Shown: one piece after another, positions 23,731 to 32,515 of the stretch
How the letters are laid out: each line of letters begins with the position of its first letter
Position numbering within the stretch: the first letter of the stretch is position 1
Source of the DNA: Lachnospiraceae bacterium
GTDB taxonomy: Bacteria; Bacillota; Clostridia; Lachnospirales; Lachnospiraceae
Assembly: GCA_021770245.1 (NCBI GenBank)
Contig: JAETRI010000001.1
Location: 62,001 to 126,000, forward strand
Direction: 5' to 3'
Length of the DNA stretch: 64,000 bases
The notes under the pieces: generated by a model
The model's database searches: none
What the model saw: only the letters and a program-made list of their open reading frames with translations
Told to the model about the DNA's origin: nothing
Made by a program: the position numbers and the translations under genes

Positions 23731-24849
23731 TCATAAAATTCTGCCTATTAGATCTATCATTTCTTCTGTCATATATGGATGTATCGGAAGACTAAGTACT
23801 CTGTTACATAATTTCTCTGTGACAGGGCAATAGGAAACCGCACTATCGGTTCCACTAAATGCCTTTTGTGTATGCATCGGTTTTGCATAGTATACTGCAC
23901 TTGGAATAGCATGTTCTTTCAATCTTTCCTGCGTTTTTATTCGCTCTGTTTTATTTGGTAGCTGTATTGTATATTGTGCCCAACTACTATAAAATCCCTC
24001 TGGTACCTTAGGAAGTCTAAACTGTTTTTTCTTTAATATGTTATCATATAATGCGGCTATCTTGTTTACATTCTCGACTTCATAATTCCTGAATGCATTC
24101 AATTTAGCCAAAAGAATAGCCGCCTGTAAAGTATCAAGCCGACTGTTCATTCCGATCCTAACATTATTGTACTTATCTACTCCTCCCTTGCCATGAACGG
24201 CATAACTGCGAAGCATTTCTGCCCAATTTTCGTTATTTGTGAAGACAGCCCCTCCGTCCCCATAACATCCTAAGGGTTTAGCCGGAAAAAAACTAGTCGT
24301 TGAGATATCCCCAAAGGAGCACGCTCTTCTCCCATTTATTCCGCCTCCGAAGCCCTGAGCTCCGTCCTCTAAAAGAAGAATTCCATATCTCTTACAAATC
24401 GTTTGAATTTGTGTATAGTCCGCAGGCAGTCCAAACAAGTCAACTGCAATTACTGCCTTAGGAAAATATTTACCAGATTCTTTTACTCGGATGATTGCCT
24501 CCTCTAACTTTTGTGGATCCATATTATAGGTATCCTCATCGACATCAACAAAGATTGGCGTTGCTCCTAAAAAAGCAGGGCATTCGCCACTAGCAAAGAA
24601 AGTAAAATCCGGCACAAAAACCGCATCACCCTGTTTTACATTCCACACCATTAATGCTAATGTCAACGCATCTGTCCCATTAGCACAGCTGACACAGTAT
24701 TTTACTCCCACATATTCAGCCAGCTGTTCCTCCAAAAGCTGAACTTGAAAGCCCGAAATAAAATTTGCTTCCTGGCAAACATTTAAAATAGCCCTATCAA
24801 TTTCTTCCTTTAGTACCTGATATTGCTTTTTCAAATCGCGAAATTCCAT
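23731..24849 (-). CDS. DegT family sugar aminotransferase (WbpE/WlbC-like)
   Basis: 372 residues with all DegT features: SCANGTDALTLAL (PLP phosphate site), DLFGLPADY, LLEDGAQGFGG (Asp162) and SFFPAKPLGCYGDGG with the PLP lysine at K191. The family members WbpE and WlbC aminate UDP-3-keto-GlcNAcA to UDP-3-amino sugars. A Gfo/Idh oxidoreductase of the WlbA/WbpB type is encoded at 26640-27719, so the pair probably builds a 3-amino-3-deoxy uronic sugar. Confidence 0.88.
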   Translation of the reverse strand: MEFRDLKKQYQVLKEEIDRAILNVCQEANFISGFQVQLLEEQLAEYVGVKYCVSCANGTDALTLALMVWNVKQGDAVFVPDFTFFASGECPAFLGATPIFVDVDEDTYNMDPQKLEEAIIRVKESGKYFPKAVIAVDLFGLPADYTQIQTICKRYGILLLEDGAQGFGGGINGRRACSFGDISTTSFFPAKPLGCYGDGGAVFTNNENWAEMLRSYAVHGKGGVDKYNNVRIGMNSRLDTLQAAILLAKLNAFRNYEVENVNKIAALYDNILKKKQFRLPKVPEGFYSSWAQYTIQLPNKTERIKTQERLKEHAIPSAVYYAKPMHTQKAFSGTDSAVSYCPVTEKLCNRVLSLPIHPYMTEEMIDLIGRIL

Positions 24850-24909
24850 TTAACCCCCATCCCTTCTACTGTATCACGTCTTCTCTAACTTGCATTCAGT
24901 TCGATTTTT

Positions 24910-25878
24910 TCATTTTGAATTCTGCATAATTTGCATTTCTGCTTCTGCTCTTATTAATTCGGCTGAAAACACTTTTCTTATTCGGAAATATGCTTTGGGT
25001 CTTCCCCCAAACTCCCTATATGCATGGTTTACATTTTTAATTACACTACCTTCAAAATCAAATTTCAAACCTAATTCGTGAGCCTTTTCTATAGAGGAGT
25101 CAATTAGTAACGCGTTTCCCTGTGACGCTTTTAGTTCTGGATCCGTTCCATTAAGAAGAAAGTAAACTGACATGCTGTCCCATACCAGCATAGCTACGCT
25201 ATGCGTTCTACACTGTAGATCCTTTACACATAAAAGTTCAACCGAACCTTTTTGCATACACGCTTCATAAATTTTTTTGAAATATTCATAGCTGTAAGGT
25301 ATTTCTATCCCCTGCCTTACAAAACTCATTCGGTTAATTTCAAAAAAAGCTCCTAAATCATTTTCTCTTTCAATATAAAGATTTTTTCTTGCCTTTCTTA
25401 ATATATTCTTTAATTTAGAAGAATACCCCTCTCTTACACGCTCTATGTCACTTGTATCCTCAATTACATAAGTGTAACGCATAATACCCTGAAAATAACG
25501 CCAATAAAAGGGCAAATAATTCGTAAAATTATAGTGATATTGTTGTTCATATCTTGCAAGATTTAGGCTTTCAATAAAATCACATACCTCATTTATTACT
25601 TTTTCTTCATAGCTCTGCTTTGCGGTAATTCCCTGTCCATTTGGATATTTAATCCATATACCATTATTTTGAGTTAACAAAATTCTTCCTATATATCGGC
25701 CCCACTTATCTTCTCTAATACAATAAGTAAAAGCAGCCTTTATGTCCATCCCCCAACCGATAAGGTATACATCCCAGCCATCTACGCCACAAACGGCATC
25801 CAACCACCAATCCATAGAAAAAATAGGTATGCTAGCTTCTTTTTTGCATAATATTCTATATCTCTCTTTATCTGTCAT
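24910..25878 (-). CDS. GNAT_6/BioF2-like acyltransferase
   Basis: 322 residues. The middle holds KLKNILRKARKN and the C-terminal half CRTHSVAMLVWDSMSVYFLL then ASQGNALLIDSSIEKAHELG and FDFEGSVIKNVNHAYREFGG, a pattern of GNAT_6 acyltransferases in polysaccharide loci. It lies downstream of a methyltransferase and upstream of the aminotransferase, so N-acylation of the amino sugar is a plausible role, taking the place of the usual WlbB acetyltransferase, which I do not see. GGTGGAATAA precedes the ATG. Confidence 0.65.
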   Translation of the reverse strand: MTDKERYRILCKKEASIPIFSMDWWLDAVCGVDGWDVYLIGWGMDIKAAFTYCIREDKWGRYIGRILLTQNNGIWIKYPNGQGITAKQSYEEKVINEVCDFIESLNLARYEQQYHYNFTNYLPFYWRYFQGIMRYTYVIEDTSDIERVREGYSSKLKNILRKARKNLYIERENDLGAFFEINRMSFVRQGIEIPYSYEYFKKIYEACMQKGSVELLCVKDLQCRTHSVAMLVWDSMSVYFLLNGTDPELKASQGNALLIDSSIEKAHELGLKFDFEGSVIKNVNHAYREFGGRPKAYFRIRKVFSAELIRAEAEMQIMQNSK

Positions 25879-26625
25879 TTATTCCACCGTCTTCGCCCTG
25901 CCGTTGATATATATTTCACTTCCATATTCTGGCAAATGCTTCCCCAAATTATATAAGCCATCCAATACATCCCGGTTCAATATACCACTATTCATTAATG
26001 CATACATCTGATTATGTGAAAAGGGCTTCAGAAAGAAGGAACCGCTTTCTATTACTTTTAATCCATTCGTTTCAACTAATTTTATCAAACTATCGCTATC
26101 AAAAACACTATTTTGCTGAAAGGCTACATTATTCTGAGACTTATCATGTACATTATTCAAAATTCCCATTTCTTTTCCCAATAAACGGTGTATTGAATTT
26201 GCATTTGGTACACTAATATGAACCACTGTGTCTTTATTACATATACTGGTTATGGCTTTTATTAACTTAACCGGTTCCTCTACCTCATGCAATAATGATG
26301 CACATATAATCATATCATATTTTCCCAGAAGGTCTGAAGTCTTTTCTTCAAAAAACCCTTGTATACATGTTACTCTTTGCTCTTCACCATGATTCTCTAC
26401 CTGATTTAGAGCATTTTTTACAAAGTCCTGTGCGGGCTCTACAATAGTAAAATGTCTATCTTTTACATACAAAAACAAAGGTTCGCTGCCGCATCCTATC
26501 TCAAGAATGTGTTTCGGATTATATTTATCAATAATCTCTAGCAACATCTTTCTTCTATAATAAACTTTGTATTGTTCAAAACTAGGAACAACATATTTTT
26601 CCGAATAAGTATTAACATCCCGCAT
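25879..26625 (-). CDS. Class I SAM-dependent methyltransferase
   Basis: 248 residues from ATG 26625, chosen because AAGGTGAAAAAG precedes it and the upstream gene stops at 26640; an in-frame ATG at 26682 would overlap that gene. Motif I is HILEIGCGSEPLFLYV, with TIVEPAQDF after it and MIICASLLHEVEEP as motif IV. This group often methylates sugars or their carboxylates. Target unknown. It ends 1 nt before the acyltransferase start. Confidence 0.8.
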   Translation of the reverse strand: MRDVNTYSEKYVVPSFEQYKVYYRRKMLLEIIDKYNPKHILEIGCGSEPLFLYVKDRHFTIVEPAQDFVKNALNQVENHGEEQRVTCIQGFFEEKTSDLLGKYDMIICASLLHEVEEPVKLIKAITSICNKDTVVHISVPNANSIHRLLGKEMGILNNVHDKSQNNVAFQQNSVFDSDSLIKLVETNGLKVIESGSFFLKPFSHNQMYALMNSGILNRDVLDGLYNLGKHLPEYGSEIYINGRAKTVE

Positions 26626-26639
26626 CTTTTTCACCTTAT

Positions 26640-27719
26640 TTACTGTGCTGTAAATCTTCCTTTGAATTGTGTCGTTGTGCATTTAGTCAATGGAAATTTA
26701 ATACTGCATCCTGTCGCTGAGGACTGGTATATTGCCAGCACAAGTTCCAATGCCCTTTTCCCAGCCTCCGCATCCACATATGGATTCCTATCCTTCTCAA
26801 TGGCCTCTATCATATCCGCATATAACGGTGTATGTCCATATCCATACACGTTTGGTGGATTCTCATGAAATTCCTTTTTTATTTTTTCCGGATCATCAAG
26901 CATATCGGAGAAACGCCATTCTTCAATTATATTGACAGATTGCCCTCCTGCTTTAACCGTTCCCTTCTCTCCAAATAAGTATAACGTTTCTTCGAGATTT
27001 TTAGGGTATATATTCGTTGTTCCTTCAACTATCCCATAAGCACCATTTTTAAACCTTATCAGGGCAATTCCAAAATCCTCTGCCTCAATATATGAATGTA
27101 GTAGCCTGTCCGTCATTCCTACTACTTCTTCCACCTCATCCCCCATCATCCATCTCAGCAAATCAATATTATGAATACACTGGTTCATCAGTGCACCGCC
27201 ATCTTGTTCCCAGGTTCCTCTCCAATTTGCCCTATCATAGTATTCACGGTCTCTACACCACCGGATATGAGCGGTACCATAAAACATCTTTCCAAACCGG
27301 TTCATTTCCACTGCCTCACGAATCTTTTTAACAGATTTGTTGAATCTATTTTGGTGGCAGGCACACACTTTTACTTTCTTTTCCTTTGCCTTTTTTATAA
27401 TTTTATCTGCATCTTCTATCGAAAGTGCAATTGGCTTTTCAATAATAATATTGCATCCCTCATCTATACAATCTAATGCTATAGATGCATGTTTTCCGCT
27501 TTCTGTAGCAATTGCAACAAGGTCAGGCTTCATTTCTGCAAGCATTATGCGATAGTCTGTATACATTTTTATATTTTTAGGAAGTCTATGCTTTACTACT
27601 TTGTCCTTTATATTTTCTATAACGGTATCACACAGTCCCACTATTTCCAATCCATTATTGAGTGCCGCTACAATGTGGTTAGGAGAAATCCTTCCGCAGC
27701 CGATTAATGCATATTTCAT
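26640..27719 (-). CDS. Gfo/Idh/MocA oxidoreductase (WlbA/WbpB-like UDP-GlcNAcA 3-dehydrogenase)
   Basis: 359 residues. The Rossmann start MKYALIGCGRISPNHIVAAL and the EKPIALS motif near residue 95 are typical of the family. RANWRGTWEQDGGALMNQC with the following HNIDLLRWMMGD is characteristic of WlbA/WbpB enzymes, which oxidise UDP-N-acetylglucosaminuronate at C3 for transamination. Its partner aminotransferase is at 23731. The start lies within the upstream glycosyltransferase 3' end (4-nt overlap) and follows GGAGAGGG. Confidence 0.85.
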   Translation of the reverse strand: MKYALIGCGRISPNHIVAALNNGLEIVGLCDTVIENIKDKVVKHRLPKNIKMYTDYRIMLAEMKPDLVAIATESGKHASIALDCIDEGCNIIIEKPIALSIEDADKIIKKAKEKKVKVCACHQNRFNKSVKKIREAVEMNRFGKMFYGTAHIRWCRDREYYDRANWRGTWEQDGGALMNQCIHNIDLLRWMMGDEVEEVVGMTDRLLHSYIEAEDFGIALIRFKNGAYGIVEGTTNIYPKNLEETLYLFGEKGTVKAGGQSVNIIEEWRFSDMLDDPEKIKKEFHENPPNVYGYGHTPLYADMIEAIEKDRNPYVDAEAGKRALELVLAIYQSSATGCSIKFPLTKCTTTQFKGRFTAQ

Positions 27720-28852
27720 AACAATCCCTCTCCTTTTTCTATGACTTTGGCTACATACTGGCGATAGCTCTCTATATAGTCATCAACATTACTATATAGC
27801 ATTCTCTCTTCTTGTCCTATTGGGCTTTTTTTCTCAAATAAATACGACAATTCCTTTTCATTTCTGGGAGTGTAAAACAGGATCCTCTCTTCAAACCTCT
27901 TTCCTTCCGGGAAAGAAGCCAAATCACTTTTTTCACCCGGAATTATTACTCCTCCCCCCGAGTAAAGGCTCTCAAAAACTGTTCTTCCAGTACAAAATTG
28001 CGCATCGCCTATAATAACATAATCGCTAATACGATATATTTCCCTCGTATCCTTTAATTCACCACTGAAAATAATCCGCTTGTCTTTTTTTGCTATTTCC
28101 TTGCATTCCATCCCATAAGGGCTATCATAATCGCCTACTATCAGAAGTTTGCTCTTTTCATTCTTTTGTTTCATAAAAGAACTAATTACGAATTTAGATC
28201 CTTTACTTTCAGACACATGACCTAACATAGCAAAAACCGTATCATCTGTACTTATTCCATACTTAAGTGCACTTTCCATATAATCCACGTTTTTAACGCT
28301 TAACATATTAAATGGATTATTTAAAACAACTGACTTATCCTCTGTATAAACCTGACGCAAAGACATTTTCGCGGCTTCATCGATATATATAATTCCGCTT
28401 GCTTCATCCATTTTTTTCTTTAGCTTTTCAATATTATAGTAACTTGGATCAAATATTTCCCTAACATGTATAATAAAAGTAGAGTCCTTATCAATAACAG
28501 GAAATAACACGATAGAATTTAGATGAATATAATCATAATCACCATACCGAATTATCCTTTTTCTTTTTATTTGAAAAATAAAAGCCATAATATTATTTAC
28601 ATAATGTGAAACTTCAGATATAAAATCCTTTTTATCAAAATAAAAGCAGCGATATCTAGGCAGCCAACAAACATATATTTTTCTTAATCCTTGCCCACAT
28701 AGCTTTCTGATTTCTGTTTCATTAATTCTTCGAGTAAAGCTCTTACAAATTAATATATCAAACTCATAATCAATATTTTTTAATAATTCTGTAATACTCC
28801 TATTAGCGCCATATATGAATTTGCTTTCATGTAAAACGAATAATGCAGTCAT
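27716..28852 (-). CDS. Glycosyltransferase, GT-B fold (GT4-like)
   Basis: 378 residues. The N-terminus MTALFVLHESKFIYGANRSI resembles GT4 enzymes of polysaccharide loci. The C-terminal Rossmann half has AMLGHVSESKGSKFVISSF, LLIVGDYDSPYG and the donor-site stretch GRTVFESLYSGGGVIIPG. It should add one sugar of the repeat unit. Donor is unknown. It overlaps the next gene by 4 nt, indicating translational coupling. Confidence 0.75.
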   Translation of the reverse strand: MTALFVLHESKFIYGANRSITELLKNIDYEFDILICKSFTRRINETEIRKLCGQGLRKIYVCWLPRYRCFYFDKKDFISEVSHYVNNIMAFIFQIKRKRIIRYGDYDYIHLNSIVLFPVIDKDSTFIIHVREIFDPSYYNIEKLKKKMDEASGIIYIDEAAKMSLRQVYTEDKSVVLNNPFNMLSVKNVDYMESALKYGISTDDTVFAMLGHVSESKGSKFVISSFMKQKNEKSKLLIVGDYDSPYGMECKEIAKKDKRIIFSGELKDTREIYRISDYVIIGDAQFCTGRTVFESLYSGGGVIIPGEKSDLASFPEGKRFEERILFYTPRNEKELSYLFEKKSPIGQEERMLYSNVDDYIESYRQYVAKVIEKGEGLL

Positions 28853-28901
28853 AGTTCTCCCTAACTTCCATTAATATTATCGGCCTTTTATCTATTACAT
28901 A

Positions 28902-29966
28902 CTAACCTAGACCATCCAAAAATTTCTTTAAACGACAGCATATTTTCTTTTTATCGTATTGTTCCGTAATACCAATACTGTCCGGTTTAAATTCTTTTGA
29001 GAAAAAGGAAACTTCTCCTAATTCTTTGATACTGCTATATCCCATTCCCTTTATTTGGTTTTCCAAAAGCAATTCTGTAGGTGCCACAGGAATAGTACCT
29101 ACAAATATACTCTCCTGTAAAATTCCAGAGGTCCTGCTATGATATTGTTTCATATCATATGGAAGTACTGAGTATTTGGCCCCGGCCAGTGTTCTATAAT
29201 ACTCGTCTTCGGACAAAACAATATCTTCTATAAGAATATTATCTCTTTTTATTTCTTTTAACTTGTTAACCCGTTCTTTCTCGTAAAAGTATCCTTTAAT
29301 TTCTAAAATCATCCCATTTTTGTTAAAAGCTTCGATTAATTCTTCTAACTTTTTATATGGTGTCATAGTACCAATACAGACCACCTTATCTTTCTTCTCT
29401 ATAACATGGTATTTATCATACTTATCGGCATCATAGTAATAATCTGGTATAAACATCATATAAGGATGAATCAATTTAATTCCTTTTTGAGCATATATAA
29501 GCCCATCAAACCGCATCGCTCCATGGCAGTAAAAAAAATTCACGATATTTTTTAGAAAACCATCAAAAAACTCCGTCTGATAGACCAACGCCACTGTCCT
29601 CTTTTTCTTTTTAAATAGTTTGAAAAAAAAATAGAAAAAAAGGAAAAAATCTGTTCTATAAAACCACAGTATATCAAATTTCTGGAGTTTAAGGACTTCA
29701 TGTATATTATAAAAAAGCTTAAATTTATCTTTAATCCTCCCCGCCAGTGTTGCCATATCGTCTGTACATATATCAAATCTTAAAGGAATCAATTGTTCAA
29801 ATTCTTCTCCAGCCTCTTTTATTAAACAAGGAGATACCGCCGCGCTTACCTCGAATTCATCTTTTAATAAGTCCCTGTATTCTCTCAAGACTTTAGGAGA
29901 ATGTCCTATTGCTTTTCCATTCCTGTCGCACATTCCATAATAATCTATTAATAATATTTTTTTCAT
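28902..29966 (-). CDS. Glycosyltransferase, GT-B fold (GT4-like)
   Basis: 354 residues. The first strand MKKILLIDYYGMCDRNGKAI and the C-terminal VVCIGTMTPYKKLEELIEAF and HSRTSGILQESIFVGTIPVA segments fit a GT-B glycosyltransferase, though the E-x7-E donor site is degenerate. It is the first gene of the 29966-to-20 kb minus-strand operon, behind a promoter candidate at 30015-30043. Strong AT bias and poly-A/T runs mark it as part of the AT-rich block. Confidence 0.7.
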   Translation of the reverse strand: MKKILLIDYYGMCDRNGKAIGHSPKVLREYRDLLKDEFEVSAAVSPCLIKEAGEEFEQLIPLRFDICTDDMATLAGRIKDKFKLFYNIHEVLKLQKFDILWFYRTDFFLFFYFFFKLFKKKKRTVALVYQTEFFDGFLKNIVNFFYCHGAMRFDGLIYAQKGIKLIHPYMMFIPDYYYDADKYDKYHVIEKKDKVVCIGTMTPYKKLEELIEAFNKNGMILEIKGYFYEKERVNKLKEIKRDNILIEDIVLSEDEYYRTLAGAKYSVLPYDMKQYHSRTSGILQESIFVGTIPVAPTELLLENQIKGMGYSSIKELGEVSFFSKEFKPDSIGITEQYDKKKICCRLKKFLDGLG

Positions 29967-30014
29967 TTTTCTCTTTTCTTTCCTGGTAATTTCAGTTAAA
30001 ATAAGGATATATTA

Positions 30015-30043
30015 TTTATATCATATTCTTAAAAATTTTACAA
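30015..30043 (-). promoter_or_regulatory. Candidate promoter for the minus-strand transferase operon
   Basis: On the minus strand TTGTAA (30043-30038), 17-nt spacer and TATAAA (30020-30015), about 50 nt before the glycosyltransferase start at 29966, in the gap between divergent genes. Confidence 0.45.
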
Positions 30044-30058
30044 CAGGGCATAAATTTT

Positions 30059-31264
30059 ATGAAAATCGTGCAAATCAATACCGTTTGCGGAACTGGAAGC
30101 ACCGGTAAAATCGCTGCATCTTTATATAATATCTCTCTTCTGGATGGCCTCACCCCATTTATCGCTTATGGAAGAGGAAAGGCCCCAGTAAACATACAGT
30201 CATATAAAATCGGAAATCCTTTTGATTTCGGATGCCATGTAATCGTAAATTTTTTTGAGGGGAAAAGCGGCTTTGGTTCTAAACATGTGACAAAACGTTT
30301 TTTAAAATGGCTGGATACAATTAAACCAGATATCCTCCATCTCCATAATTTGCATGGATTTTATATTCATGTAGGCATGCTCTTTGAATATATTAAGGGC
30401 CACAACATTTCCGTAGTCTGGACAATGCATGATTGCTGGCCTCTTACAGGACAATGTGCCCATTTTGACTATGCCGAATGCAACAAGTGGAAAACCTCCT
30501 GCTTCAGCTGTCCTATTTATAGAACAAATTATCCCTACTCTCTCTTTAAAGATAATAGTAAGCAAAACTACATCGTAAAGCGCGAAACATTTACTAAAGT
30601 TAGGAATATGATTATAGTAACACCCAGCAATTGGTTAGCTAGTGTTGTAAAGCAGTCCTTTTTATCGAATTACCCTATTGTAGTTATTCCAAATGGAATT
30701 GATCTAGACATATTTAAGCCCTTTCCCTCTTCCGTTATGCAATGTAACCCTAAAATCATTTTAGGCGTAGCAAATATATGGAGTCCGCAAAAAGGCCTTA
30801 ACTTTTTTCTAGAACTATACAAAATGCTGGATTCCTCCTATCAGATCGTCTTGATTGGGGTTAACAGGAAACAGGAAAAGCAAATCCGGAAAATGTCAAA
30901 TGGAAGTATTATCACATTAACCAGAACTGCTAATCAAACAGAACTGGCTAGATGGTATAGTCGTGCATACGCGTATGTTAACCCGACTCTGGAAGACACT
31001 TTTCCTACTACTAATTTAGAAGCATTGGCCTGTGGTACACCAGTGATTACTTTTAATACAGGTGGCAGCCCTGAAAGCATTACATCTAAATGCGGCCTAG
31101 TCGTTGACAAAGGGAATGTCTCACAACTTTATGCAGCGATTCTTTCTCTAGAAAAGAATTCAGAAATCACTTCTTCCTCCTGCCGTGAGTGTGCTTTGGC
31201 ATATGATAAAGATAAAAATTTTGATAAATACTTGCATCTATATAGGGAACTAATAAAATACTAA
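30059..31264 (+). CDS. Glycosyltransferase, GT4 family
   Basis: 401 residues, transcribed opposite to its neighbours. The N-terminus MKIVQINTVCGTGSTGKIAA holds the GSTG loop, followed by WTMHDCWPLTGQCAHFDYAE with a Cys-rich segment (CNKWKTSCFSCP) common to WcaL-like transferases. The donor site is NPTLEDTFPTTNLEALACGTPV with the E-x7-E pattern. It probably adds a hexose. Its stop overlaps the convergent DUF2304 gene stop by 4 nt. Confidence 0.85.
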   Translation: MKIVQINTVCGTGSTGKIAASLYNISLLDGLTPFIAYGRGKAPVNIQSYKIGNPFDFGCHVIVNFFEGKSGFGSKHVTKRFLKWLDTIKPDILHLHNLHGFYIHVGMLFEYIKGHNISVVWTMHDCWPLTGQCAHFDYAECNKWKTSCFSCPIYRTNYPYSLFKDNSKQNYIVKRETFTKVRNMIIVTPSNWLASVVKQSFLSNYPIVVIPNGIDLDIFKPFPSSVMQCNPKIILGVANIWSPQKGLNFFLELYKMLDSSYQIVLIGVNRKQEKQIRKMSNGSIITLTRTANQTELARWYSRAYAYVNPTLEDTFPTTNLEALACGTPVITFNTGGSPESITSKCGLVVDKGNVSQLYAAILSLEKNSEITSSSCRECALAYDKDKNFDKYLHLYRELIKY

Positions 31265-31629
31265 GAGGTTTCCTCTAATCCACGCTTTACTTCTATAAGT
31301 TCGCCCTCCATCATTGCTATTTCTTGGGATAAACGCCTTATTTTCCCCGCCTGCCGTGATACGATGGATGTTAGCGCCATACACAATATCATTAAAAAAC
31401 CTATGCATATGATGAATAACCCATTCATAATTCCGGTAATGTCTAAAACGTGTAGAATAGTAAGAAGTGTAGATGGAAAGATAACCAAAATAGCCATACA
31501 CACTCCTGCTAATAACCACAGAAGGGTGTACTTTAGTTCAATCGCTCTTCTTTTTAAAAAAAGGAGAATCAAACTAAAATATACAAGTAAGGCAATCCCT
31601 AACTTAATTCTCAAATTAATCGGAAGCAT
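31261..31629 (-). CDS. DUF2304 family small membrane protein
   Basis: 122 residues with three hydrophobic helices (about residues 7-25, 34-54, 65-88) and a charged coiled-coil-like tail. DUF2304 proteins are encoded next to GT2 dolichol-phosphate-mannose-synthase-like transferases in many wall-polymer loci, as here. They may help anchor or present the lipid-linked sugar. It starts 3 nt after the GT2 stop, with AAGGAGG before the ATG. Confidence 0.8.
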   Translation of the reverse strand: MLPINLRIKLGIALLVYFSLILLFLKRRAIELKYTLLWLLAGVCMAILVIFPSTLLTILHVLDITGIMNGLFIICIGFLMILCMALTSIVSRQAGKIRRLSQEIAMMEGELIEVKRGLEETS

Positions 31630-31631
31630 GT

Positions 31632-32345
31632 CTACCTCCTTACCCCATAGCTAATCCGTTTTACTAATATTGCTAATGTTACCTTTATCATATAATACAC
31701 AGACTTCCAGAAATTTATGGAACTTTCCCCCCCTTCCCTTTCTTGCATCACTACCGGAACCTCCATTATTCTCCCCCCATACATCACTGCCGTAATAATG
31801 GCTTCTGGTTCCGGATAATCTGAGGGATAATCCTGCGCATAAATCTCGATAAATTTTCTGTTCACTGCTCGAAATCCGCTGGTTACATCCTTTATTTTTT
31901 CCCCAGTGCACAGCCAAATCAACTTTCCCAATAAATAAATTCCGATTCTTCTGGAAACAGAAGATTGAAAACCTTCCTTTTTCAAGAATCGGGAGCCAAT
32001 CACCACATCAGCCTCTCCTTCCAACAGCGGACGTATTACCTCGCTTACATAAGCTACATCATGTTGTCCGTCTCCATCAATCTGAACGGCAATATCATAG
32101 TCTTGTTTCAGCGCATATCGATAGCCTGTCTGAACCGCTCCTCCTATCCCCAAATTGATAGGGAGATTTAAAACATGATATCCCTTTTCTTTACATACTT
32201 TTTCCGTCTTGTCAATAGAACCGTCATTCACTATCACATAATCGTATTGTGGAAATTCAGTGGATATTCTATCGATTACCTTCTCAATATTTTCCGCTTC
32301 ATTATAGGCCGGTATTATTAGAAGAACCCTTTTCCACTCACCCAT
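31632..32345 (-). CDS. GT2 glycosyltransferase (DPM synthase-like)
   Basis: 237 residues. LLIIPAYNEAENIEKVIDRI and YVIVNDGSIDKTEKVC at the start and QIDGDGQHDVAYV (the DxD metal motif) near residue 92 define a polyprenyl-phosphate sugar synthase-like GT2. With DUF2304 downstream it likely makes an undecaprenyl-phosphate monosaccharide for GT-C enzymes such as those at 53-64 kb; that link is inference. A G7 run occurs in the gene at 31733-31727, shorter than the tracts elsewhere. Confidence 0.85.
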   Translation of the reverse strand: MGEWKRVLLIIPAYNEAENIEKVIDRISTEFPQYDYVIVNDGSIDKTEKVCKEKGYHVLNLPINLGIGGAVQTGYRYALKQDYDIAVQIDGDGQHDVAYVSEVIRPLLEGEADVVIGSRFLKKEGFQSSVSRRIGIYLLGKLIWLCTGEKIKDVTSGFRAVNRKFIEIYAQDYPSDYPEPEAIITAVMYGGRIMEVPVVMQEREGGESSINFWKSVYYMIKVTLAILVKRISYGVRR

Positions 32346-32515
32346 TATCTACTCCCCTACTCACCAGAGCTACACCATCCTTCTTTTTCATATGATCTTC
32401 CTGCCGCCTATATTTTAATACTTCTTCATTATAGATTGTTCATTATCATATTTCAATCTTTTTCGTCAGAAAATATTCTTCTTGTATCCGGCCCCTTCAG
32501 GGAAAATTTTTTTAC

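Noticed and set aside
31727-31733. C7 run as a phase-variation tract
   Set aside because: Seven bases is short for frequent slippage, and it lies late in the GT2 gene; kept only as a remark.
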